From positions 1 through 51,446 of the forward strand of contig SLOU01000118.1 of the NCBI GenBank assembly GCA_007132385.1: a stretch of DNA of 51,446 nucleotides. Reading direction: 5' to 3'. The notes under the pieces are model-generated. The model had not been told where the DNA came from. It worked only from the letters and a program-made list of their open reading frames with translations, and searched no databases. Shown piece by piece: positions 19,586 through 27,811 of this stretch; position 1 is the first letter of the stretch, and every line of letters starts with the position of its first letter. Origin of the DNA: Balneolaceae bacterium. GTDB taxonomy: Bacteria > Bacteroidota > Rhodothermia > Balneolales > Balneolaceae. The translations under genes were made by a program, and so were the position numbers.

Positions 19586-19766
19586 CGTCGGTTTCGTTAC
19601 TTTCTTCAGGTTATGTTTTACGGCTTACTGTACTCTATAAAGCCCATCATCAGGATAAGGACAGGCCTGGTTATGGTTTGCAAATTTTTTTTGGTTTCGA
19701 ATTGATTATCCCATTTGTCGGATTTCAATGATCGGCTGAGCTGGTTGCAATATGTCCCGGTATGTT

Positions 19767-21176
19767 TTACGGATTGACCGGCTCCGGATCGGGTTGTGGT
19801 TTCTCCTTGAGTGCAGCTGCTTTCCTCTGTTCTTCCTCCACAAATGCCTGTTGCGAGTCAATCGACTCGTTCAATTCCACCCGGGCTACAACCTCTTCAC
19901 GTGCCGAAAACCGGACGAAAAAGGCGGAAAACGAACAAACCGCAACGATACAACCAAGGATAAAGAGGGCGTCCGCATAGGGAATCGACTCATAACGAAA
20001 CAGGAACCCGGCTGCGACAGCTCCGGCGTTACCGCCTGCCCCTACTATCCCCGATACGGCTCCAATCGCTTTCTTGTTGACGAATGGCACGACCGAATAG
20101 GTGGCTCCTTCCGACATCTGCACCAGCAGGCTGAACAAAATCATAACGGCAATGGCGAGCGGCAAAACGGTCATACGTGAGAACAGCATCAGCACCAGAC
20201 CGGAAAACAGGAGCACAACGAACAGAAACATCACCCGTCCTTTCAGGCCGAACCGGACACCGAACATATCGCCGAAATAGCCACCCATGGAACGGGCAAA
20301 AATATTCATCAGCCCGAAAAGTCCAGCGATCAATCCGGCTGCTCTCAAACTCAGATCAAAGTTATCCCGGTAATAGATCGCAGCGATATTATTGATGGTC
20401 AGTTCGATCCCGAAACAGGCACCGTAAATGAGAAACAGGGCCCAGACCCGATAGTCCCTGACAGCCTCCATGAATGCGCTCTCTTTCCAGGACTGTTTTT
20501 TTTCGGCTTCCCGCTGGTTTTTTTTCAGCTCAGAGAAATTTCCCTCGGGAACGTCTGTCGTAAATTTCAGGTAGACGATACCCATGATCATCATCGCAAC
20601 ACCCGGAACCACCATTGCCCAGCGCCAGGCTTGTCCGTCGGATAGTCCGAGAAACAAAAATCCTGAAAAAATCAGCGGCATCACCATCTGTGTCACTCCC
20701 CCTCCCAGGTTGCCCCAACCCGCGGTGGTCGCATTTGCGGTTCCCACCACATTGTGGGCAAACATGACCGATGTATGGTACTGTGTGATCACAAAGGACG
20801 CACCGATCACCCCGATCAGCAGACGGCAGATCAGGAAACTTTCATAGCTGTTGCTTAGTCCGATTGAGATTACGGGGAGGCTGCCTAAAATCAGCAGCCC
20901 ACTGTAGGTGATCCTGGGGCCGATTCTGTCGCACATCCATCCGATCAGCAGCCGTGCAAAAATAGTGATGAACACCGAAGCGATGATGATGTTCCCCACT
21001 TGGGTTTGTGAAAGGCCGAGTTCATCCCGGACAACGACCATCAATGGTGCGATTCCGAACCAACCGAAAAAACAGAGAAAAAACGCCATCCACGATAGGT
21101 GGAAAGTACGCATATGCGGCGCTTCGAAACTGAAAAGTTTTATTTGGGTGGCTTTACCATTCCCTGAAGCATTCAT
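19767..21176 (-). CDS. Nitrate/nitrite MFS transporter (NarK/NasA-type)
   Basis: 469 aa; FHLSWMAFFLCFFGWFGIAPLM, GWGNLGGGVTQMVMPLI; start overlaps nirD stop by 4 nt. Confidence 0.93.
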   Translation of the reverse strand: MNASGNGKATQIKLFSFEAPHMRTFHLSWMAFFLCFFGWFGIAPLMVVVRDELGLSQTQVGNIIIASVFITIFARLLIGWMCDRIGPRITYSGLLILGSLPVISIGLSNSYESFLICRLLIGVIGASFVITQYHTSVMFAHNVVGTANATTAGWGNLGGGVTQMVMPLIFSGFLFLGLSDGQAWRWAMVVPGVAMMIMGIVYLKFTTDVPEGNFSELKKNQREAEKKQSWKESAFMEAVRDYRVWALFLIYGACFGIELTINNIAAIYYRDNFDLSLRAAGLIAGLFGLMNIFARSMGGYFGDMFGVRFGLKGRVMFLFVVLLFSGLVLMLFSRMTVLPLAIAVMILFSLLVQMSEGATYSVVPFVNKKAIGAVSGIVGAGGNAGAVAAGFLFRYESIPYADALFILGCIVAVCSFSAFFVRFSAREEVVARVELNESIDSQQAFVEEEQRKAAALKEKPQPDPEPVNP

Positions 21177-21538
21177 GCCGGCAGCCCCACATAGACGTGC
21201 TGGTTCTCAACTTTAACCGGAAACGTGGTTAACTTGTAATCTTCGCCATCCAGGTTTTCTCCCGTTTCCAGAGAGAAGGTTTTCTTGTGAAACGGGCAGG
21301 CAACTTTCGGGATACCATTTTTATCCCCGATCATACCTCTTGAGAGGATCATCTGCATTTTATGAGGACACAGATTCTGGCAGGCGTACCATTGATCACG
21401 GGACGTAAAATTAAATACGGCAATTTGAAGATTGTCCAGTTTTATACAGACGCCCCCGTTTCTGGGAAAATCCTCGACATGGGCAACTTTGTACCATTCG
21501 GCTTTATACCACTGTTTAATTTCTTCTACGGAATTCAT
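21173..21538 (-). CDS. nirD: Nitrite reductase small subunit (Rieske-like)
   Basis: CPHKMQMILSRGMIGDKNGIPKVACPFHKKTFSLETGENL; between nirB and narK. Confidence 0.92.
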   Translation of the reverse strand: MNSVEEIKQWYKAEWYKVAHVEDFPRNGGVCIKLDNLQIAVFNFTSRDQWYACQNLCPHKMQMILSRGMIGDKNGIPKVACPFHKKTFSLETGENLDGEDYKLTTFPVKVENQHVYVGLPA

Positions 21539-21695
21539 TGTGTCGTTATCAGTTACTGGGTTTTTGTAAAGGTTCTTGATTTTAAAATCAGGAGTGTTTT
21601 CTTACTTAATTGAAAAGTGAAAAGCAGGTCAGCTTTTTGCATTGTAGGTGCCTAAAACAGGTTGACATAAATTTTCACTCTTTACTTTTACCTTT

Positions 21696-24218
21696 TCAGC
21701 TTCCCCATCCGTCGGGCACCTTTTGACCTCGATAGTCCCTGAATTTCAGGCTGGGATCGGGTTCGTCGGAGTTGACGAAATGGCGGAATTTTTTCTGAAG
21801 GTCTGTGTTGTCGACCACTTCTTTCCACTCGCACCGGTACGCGTCGACCAGTTTTTGCATCTCTTCTTCCAGACCAGCGCCGATCCCGAGAGAATCGTCA
21901 ACGATAACCGTTTTGAGGTAATCCAGTCCGCCGTCCATTTTGTTGATCCATGTGGATGTCCGGTTCAGGGGTTCAGCCGTTTTAATGTAGAACATCAGGT
22001 AGCGGTCAAGGTAACGGATGCAGGTTTCCTCGTCGATGTCGGAAGCAAGCAACATGGCATGCTGGGGTTTGGAACCCCCATTGCCGCCGACGTACAGGTT
22101 CCATCCCTTTTCTGTGGCGATGATTCCGAAGTCTTTTCCCCTGGCTTCGGCACATTCACGGATACAGCCCGAAACACCTCCCTTCAGCTTGTGAGGAGCT
22201 CTCAACCCCCGGTATCTTTTCTCCAACCGGAGAGCAAAGGAGACTGAATCGTGCAGCCCATACCGGCACCAGGTTGAACCCACACAGCTTTTCACGGTCC
22301 GCAGCGCCTTTCCGTAGGCGTGCCCGCTTTCAAAACCGGCTTCAACCAGCTCCTGCCAGATGTCGGGAAGCTGATCGACCCGGGCGCCCAACATATCGAT
22401 GCGTTGTCCACCTGTGATTTTGGTATAGAGCCCGTATTTTTTAGCAATTTCCCCGATGACAATCAATTTATCGGGTGTGATTTCCCCGCCCGGCACTCTC
22501 GGGATTACCGAATAGGTTCCACCCCGCTGGATATTGGCCAGGAAACGGTCGTTGGTATCCTGGATGGTATCCTGTTTGATTACCAGGTCGTTCCAGGCGC
22601 TCGCCAAAATCGAAGCAACGGCCGGCTTGCAAACTTCACAGCCGTCTCCCTTGCCATACTCATCCAAAAGATCATCAAAGGTGGTAATATTCTGCACCTT
22701 GATGATTGAGTAGAGCTCCTGGCGGGTATATTCAAAGTGCTCGCAAAGGGTTTTCTTCACGGACTTCCCCAGTCGTTCCAGGGTATGGTTCAGCAGATCT
22801 TTAACCAGCGGCGTGCATCCTCCGCAGCCAGTGCAGGCTTTTGTCTCATTCCGGATTTCACCGAGCTCCGTGAGCTCATTGTCCTCGATCAGCCCGACGA
22901 TATCCCCTTTGGAGACATTCTCACAGGAACAGATCTGAGCTTCATCAGGAAGATTTTCAACACCGTCACCTTCCGCAGCGTCTCCCCTTGCGCCCAGAAC
23001 AAGAACTTCTGGATTTTCCGGGCAGTCAATGTCATTTAAAAAACGTTGATGCAACGAATTATAGGACTCGGCATCCCCTACCAACATTCCACCCAGCAGT
23101 TTTTTACCATCATCAGAGACTACAATTTTTTTGTAAATCCCTTTCAATTTGTCTTCGTAAACAATCGGGATACCATGATCCTTCGTAAAGGGATTTCCGA
23201 AACTTGCCACGTCCACGCCGATCAGTTTGAGTTTGGTCGACATATCAAACCCGGTAAACGTCTTATCCCTTTCTCTGACAATTTGAGAAGCGGCAACTTC
23301 GGCCATCTCATACCCAGGGGCAACCAGTCCGTATATCATATTTTGATGCAGGGCTGACTCGCCGATTGCATAAATATTTTCGTCACTGGTTTTCAGGCAA
23401 TCGTCTACAATTATACCGCCACGTTCACCTGTTTTCAACCCGCACGCTTTAGCCAGTTCATCTCTTGGGCGGATTCCTGCTGAGATCACCAGCATATCGA
23501 CGTCCAGGTCCGTCTTGTCGGAGAACCTCAGCGATTTCACCGACCCGTTTCCGGTAATTTCCTCAGTCTGCCTGCCCGTGTACACCTCAAGCCCGAGCTT
23601 TTCAAGTTTGTGCTGAAGGATTGCCGCCCCGTTTTTATCCAGTTGGCGAGGCATCAACCGGGGTATGAATTCTATAACTGAAGCCTTCAGGCCCATGTCC
23701 ATCAACGCTTTAGCCGCCTCCAGGCCCAACAATCCTCCTCCTAGAACGGCTGCCCGCTTGCATTTTCTTCCATATTGCTCGATCGCCTGAAGGTCTTCAA
23801 TGGTGCGATATACGAAGACACCTTCTTTTTCGGTGCCTTTGATAGGGGGGACAAACGCCCTCGAACCGGTTGCCAGGATCAGCTTGTCATACAGATCCCG
23901 GTTGCCCTTGTGCGTGAGAATACACCGATTTTCCCGGTCAATATGAGTAACCAGTTGAGACATGTGGAGGGTAATCTCATTTTCTTCATACCAAGAGCGG
24001 GGAGCCATCATCAAGTCCTCGCTCCCCTTCCCATTAAAATATTCACTCAAATGAACCCTGTCGTACGCCGGACGGGGCTCTTCACCATACACAGTGATCT
24101 CCAGTCGGTCCGGACCCGCTTTTGCCCGCAATTTTTCACAAAATTTGTATCCGACCATCCCATTGCCGACAACGATCACCTTTTTCGTTTTTCCCGATTC
24201 TGACTTCTTGCAAGTCAT
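21696..24218 (-). CDS. nirB: Assimilatory nitrite reductase [NAD(P)H] large subunit
   Basis: 840 aa; FAD/NAD domains, BFD motif CSCENVSKGDIVGLI...CTGCGGC, siroheme/4Fe-4S ligands CVGSTWC and GCIREC. Confidence 0.97.
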   Translation of the reverse strand: MTCKKSESGKTKKVIVVGNGMVGYKFCEKLRAKAGPDRLEITVYGEEPRPAYDRVHLSEYFNGKGSEDLMMAPRSWYEENEITLHMSQLVTHIDRENRCILTHKGNRDLYDKLILATGSRAFVPPIKGTEKEGVFVYRTIEDLQAIEQYGRKCKRAAVLGGGLLGLEAAKALMDMGLKASVIEFIPRLMPRQLDKNGAAILQHKLEKLGLEVYTGRQTEEITGNGSVKSLRFSDKTDLDVDMLVISAGIRPRDELAKACGLKTGERGGIIVDDCLKTSDENIYAIGESALHQNMIYGLVAPGYEMAEVAASQIVRERDKTFTGFDMSTKLKLIGVDVASFGNPFTKDHGIPIVYEDKLKGIYKKIVVSDDGKKLLGGMLVGDAESYNSLHQRFLNDIDCPENPEVLVLGARGDAAEGDGVENLPDEAQICSCENVSKGDIVGLIEDNELTELGEIRNETKACTGCGGCTPLVKDLLNHTLERLGKSVKKTLCEHFEYTRQELYSIIKVQNITTFDDLLDEYGKGDGCEVCKPAVASILASAWNDLVIKQDTIQDTNDRFLANIQRGGTYSVIPRVPGGEITPDKLIVIGEIAKKYGLYTKITGGQRIDMLGARVDQLPDIWQELVEAGFESGHAYGKALRTVKSCVGSTWCRYGLHDSVSFALRLEKRYRGLRAPHKLKGGVSGCIRECAEARGKDFGIIATEKGWNLYVGGNGGSKPQHAMLLASDIDEETCIRYLDRYLMFYIKTAEPLNRTSTWINKMDGGLDYLKTVIVDDSLGIGAGLEEEMQKLVDAYRCEWKEVVDNTDLQKKFRHFVNSDEPDPSLKFRDYRGQKVPDGWGS

Positions 24219-24266
24219 TGTGCTTTTGGAATAATAAGTTAGTTAAAGAATATTATTTGCCTTAAA

Positions 24267-24435
24267 TGATAAGGCTGTTTTATCAAAACAGTCAAAATAA
24301 TTATGTTGAAATGCAGAATAAACTTTTCCACTGTGATAAAACAAATTGGAAAAGCGCTTTTCATTCACAAAAAAGAAAGAAGGGCTGACTGGATAGAAGC
24401 GCTTCGACCGGGGGAAAGAAAAGTTCAAGCTTGAA
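24267..24435. promoter_or_regulatory. Cluster of perfect palindromes upstream of the nirB operon (candidate operators)
   Basis: CTGTTTT-ATC-AAAACAG (24275-24291), GAAAAGCGCTTTTC (24349-24362), GAAGCGCTTC (24396-24405), TTCAAGCTTGAA (24424-24435). Confidence 0.45.
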
Positions 24436-24486
24436 TTACCCGGCCAGTTTTGTGCGAGAGTCTCTGTTTTTTACAGTTTAAGAGGG

Positions 24487-25638
24487 TCAGGACGGCCTAA
24501 ACTTGATGTCAACTTTCGGAGTTTGATCCTGCTCGCGGTTGCGTACGATCAGGGCCTGTTCCACGCGATTGGAGATCCGGATAAACGACTCTGCGGCTTC
24601 CGATGCCGGTTCCGATACAACGATAGGAACACCCCGGTCGCTTGATTTCATTATGGGTTCACGCAGGGGAATTTCCCCAAGGAACGGTACGTCCAGCCTG
24701 GACGCCAGGTTGCGGGCTCCGTGTTTGCCAAAGATGTAGTATTTCTTCTCGGGCATATCTTCTGGCACGAAATAAGACATATTTTCGATGACACCCAGCA
24801 CCGGAACGTTCACTTTCTTGAACATTGCCACACCTTTTCTCACATCGTCGAGTGCCACAATCTGCGGTGTCGATACAATAACAGCCCCGGTCAGAGGAAC
24901 CGTCTGAACGATCGTGAGTTGAATATCCCCTGTACCCGGCGGAAGGTCGAGAACCATATAGTCGAGTTCTCCCCACTGCACTTCCTGCATAAACTGCTTC
25001 ACAGCACTGGTCACCATTGGGCCTCTCCAGATCATCGCCTGATCGGTATCCACCAGGAATCCCATCGATACAAGATGAACGCCGTGTTTCTCGATCGGTA
25101 CAAGTTTTTTATCGGTCGTAATGTTCGGGCGTTCGGAAACCCCGAACAGAGTCGGGATACTCGGCCCGTAGATATCGGTGTCGAGCAGGGCTGTTTTTGC
25201 GCCCGACCGGGCCAGGGCAACCGCCAGGTTTGCAGCGACGGTGGATTTACCCACACCTCCTTTCCCGGAAGCCACGGCTATGATATTCTTTACACCAGGC
25301 AGTATCGGTTCCTGTTTCGGCTGTTGTTTCTGCCCGGATATGCTTTGTTCAGCCTGGGTTTCGGACTCTTCCATTTTTCGTTTCCTGGAAAGATTCACCC
25401 CGGTGGTAATATCTACCACAGCATCCTTATCGACAAACTTGTGTATGGTGTCCGTACATTTTTGTTTGAGATCATGAGCCAATTTATCATCCTTCCCGGG
25501 AAATTCGATCGTGAATGAAATGTATTTGTCCTGTACAATGATATCCTGAATCATGCCGAGGGTTACCAGATCGGTATTTTCCTGCGGATGAAGAACGTGT
25601 GCCAAAGCGGTCCTTACCTGCTCTTTATTGATAGACAT
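24487..25638 (-). CDS. mrp: Mrp/ApbC/NBP35 family Fe-S cluster carrier ATPase
   Basis: 383 aa; IIAVASGKGGVGKSTVAANLAVAL deviant Walker A, DTDIYGPSIPTLFG, LDLPPGTGDIQLT. Confidence 0.95.
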   Translation of the reverse strand: MSINKEQVRTALAHVLHPQENTDLVTLGMIQDIIVQDKYISFTIEFPGKDDKLAHDLKQKCTDTIHKFVDKDAVVDITTGVNLSRKRKMEESETQAEQSISGQKQQPKQEPILPGVKNIIAVASGKGGVGKSTVAANLAVALARSGAKTALLDTDIYGPSIPTLFGVSERPNITTDKKLVPIEKHGVHLVSMGFLVDTDQAMIWRGPMVTSAVKQFMQEVQWGELDYMVLDLPPGTGDIQLTIVQTVPLTGAVIVSTPQIVALDDVRKGVAMFKKVNVPVLGVIENMSYFVPEDMPEKKYYIFGKHGARNLASRLDVPFLGEIPLREPIMKSSDRGVPIVVSEPASEAAESFIRISNRVEQALIVRNREQDQTPKVDIKFRPS

Positions 25639-25834
25639 AGTTTTTTTCCAAAAATCTGTAAATCATAATTACTGCGTATATAGCCTAAAGATACGAATTC
25701 GGCTTTTGATTCTTAAACGGAAGGATAAAAACTTGAACGGTTTCATTTTTCAATTCGGGACAGAGAAATTATTATATTGACCCCTGTATCAATGCCCTGT
25801 TACCGATCAAACCCCCGAGACCAATTCATTCTCA

Positions 25835-26932
25835 ATGGGTAAGAGAACTCCATTATATGACAAACACGTAAGGCTCGACGCCAAAATTATCGATTTCGGC
25901 GGTTTCGATATGCCTGTACAATACAAGGGAATCAAACAGGAACACCATGCGGTTCGTAATTCCGCCGGGCTATTTGACGTCTCGCATATGGGTGAATTCA
26001 TTCTGGAAGGCCCGGAGGCCCTGGAACTGATCCAGTACGTAACCATCAACGACGCTTCCACGTTAAAACCGGGGAAAGCTCAATATACAGCCATGTGTTA
26101 TAAAGACGGCGGGATAGTCGATGACCTGCTTGTTTACATGCTGGCACCCGAAACCTATATGCTGGTCGTTAATGCAGCCAATATTGAGAAAGACCGGGAG
26201 TGGATCGAATCCCACAACAGGTTCGACGCTGTTCTTCGCGACCGGTCTGGTCACATCGCATTGCTTGCACTCCAAGGTCCATCTTCTCACGATATCCTGC
26301 GGCCAGTTTCGAACCTTGATCCCGGCCGGATCCCGTTCTACTCTTTCGAAATAGGCCATGTCGCGGATCAGCAAGACGTAATCGTTTCGGCTACCGGATA
26401 CACGGGAGAACAGGGATTTGAATTATACATCGACACAGAAAAAGCTGATCCAGGAGTGATCTGGGACAGATTGATGGAAGCTGGTGCCGAACAAGGACTC
26501 GAACCAGCCGGCTTGGGTGCCAGGGATACTCTGCGGCTTGAAATGGGATTCGCCCTGTATGGCAATGATATCACCAAAGATACCACCCCACTGGAAGGGC
26601 GCCTCGGGTGGCTGACGAAACTGGATAAAGGAGAATTTATCGGTTCTCAGGCTCTTAAATATCAAAAAGAAAAAGGCCTGGAAAAAAAACTTGTCGGTTT
26701 CAGGATCGACGGTTCACGGCAAATACCTCGGGCCGGATACGACATTTTTAATGTAGATGATATTAAAACAGGTTATGTGACCAGCGGCACGCAATCGGTT
26801 ACACTTGGTACGGGAATCGGAATGGGTTATGTTGATATCGATGAAGCCCGTGACAACAACCGGATATGGATTCAAATTAGAAAAAAAAAGGTTGCTGCCG
26901 TAATACAATCACCCCCTTTTATTAAAAAATGA
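25835..26932 (+). CDS. gcvT: Glycine cleavage system T protein (aminomethyltransferase)
   Basis: KRTPLYDKHVRLDAKIIDFGGFDMPVQY, FDVSHMGEF, GYTGEQGFELYI, GLGARDTLRLE. Confidence 0.96.
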   Translation: MGKRTPLYDKHVRLDAKIIDFGGFDMPVQYKGIKQEHHAVRNSAGLFDVSHMGEFILEGPEALELIQYVTINDASTLKPGKAQYTAMCYKDGGIVDDLLVYMLAPETYMLVVNAANIEKDREWIESHNRFDAVLRDRSGHIALLALQGPSSHDILRPVSNLDPGRIPFYSFEIGHVADQQDVIVSATGYTGEQGFELYIDTEKADPGVIWDRLMEAGAEQGLEPAGLGARDTLRLEMGFALYGNDITKDTTPLEGRLGWLTKLDKGEFIGSQALKYQKEKGLEKKLVGFRIDGSRQIPRAGYDIFNVDDIKTGYVTSGTQSVTLGTGIGMGYVDIDEARDNNRIWIQIRKKKVAAVIQSPPFIKK

Positions 26933-27061
26933 AGAAATAAAGTTTCTGCACGTTGATCTTTGTAAATTGAATTTGGGACCGATACAACCCATGTATTCAC
27001 CCCGTTTGTCATTTGAAAATTATAGAAAACCCGCAACATTTTAGCAGACCAGATCTAACTC

Positions 27062-27811
27062 ATGCCATCATTAAATCAAATCGATGTCTATTTTTCCGCT
27101 CAAACCTGTCAGGATGAGCAACTTCGCGATAAAACGGTTGTCGTTGTTGATGTTCTCAGAGCCACCTCGACCATCGTCACCGCGATTGCTAACGGTGCCA
27201 AAGGGGTGATTCCGGTTGGTGATATGGGTGAAGCCAGCAAAATATCCCAGAATATAGACTCTGAGGATCATCTGCTTTGCGGTGAAAAGGACGGGGTCAA
27301 GATTCAGGGTTATGATCTTGGTAATTCTCCGCTGGAATATACCCGTGAACTGGTAAGTGGGAAAACATTAATTTTCAATACCACAAACGGAACCAAAGCG
27401 ATAAAAAAATCGCTGGGCGCAAAGGAATTGCTGATTGCAGCTTTTCTGAATATCGATATGGTTGTCGAAACCCTGCGGTTCCTTGATAACGAAATCGTCA
27501 TTGTTTGTTCGGGCTGGAAAGGCCGGTTATGCATGGAAGACCTGATGCTTGCCGGTAATATCATCTACAACCTGTCTGATGGCCAGATGCATCCCGAAAC
27601 CCCGGATGGCGCCAAGGTAGCGTTTAGTATCTATGAAAAATTTGGGAATGACCTGGAATCTGTCATCTTTAACTCCAACCATGCGGTTCGGCTCAAAGAG
27701 ATCGCCGGTACCGAGGATGTCAGCTACAGCTGCCGGAAAAACACAACCCGGGTTCTTCCTGTACTAAAAGAAGGTATCATCACTAACAGACATGTCGAAA
27801 AAACGGAATAA
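27062..27811 (+). CDS. comB: 2-phosphosulfolactate phosphatase (ComB family)
   Basis: VVVDVLRATSTIVTAIANGA, GYDLGNSPLEY, LIFNTTNGTKAI. Confidence 0.92.
   Translation: MPSLNQIDVYFSAQTCQDEQLRDKTVVVVDVLRATSTIVTAIANGAKGVIPVGDMGEASKISQNIDSEDHLLCGEKDGVKIQGYDLGNSPLEYTRELVSGKTLIFNTTNGTKAIKKSLGAKELLIAAFLNIDMVVETLRFLDNEIVIVCSGWKGRLCMEDLMLAGNIIYNLSDGQMHPETPDGAKVAFSIYEKFGNDLESVIFNSNHAVRLKEIAGTEDVSYSCRKNTTRVLPVLKEGIITNRHVEKTE

Noticed and set aside
24267-24291. Palindrome read as a rho-independent terminator for mrp
   Set aside because: On the minus strand the hairpin is followed by CCTTATCATTTAAGG, not a T run, and it lies only about 50-70 nt before the nirB start.
24721-25518. 265-aa plus-strand ORF antisense to mrp
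   Set aside because: mrp is unambiguous on the minus strand; this ORF has no coherent domain.
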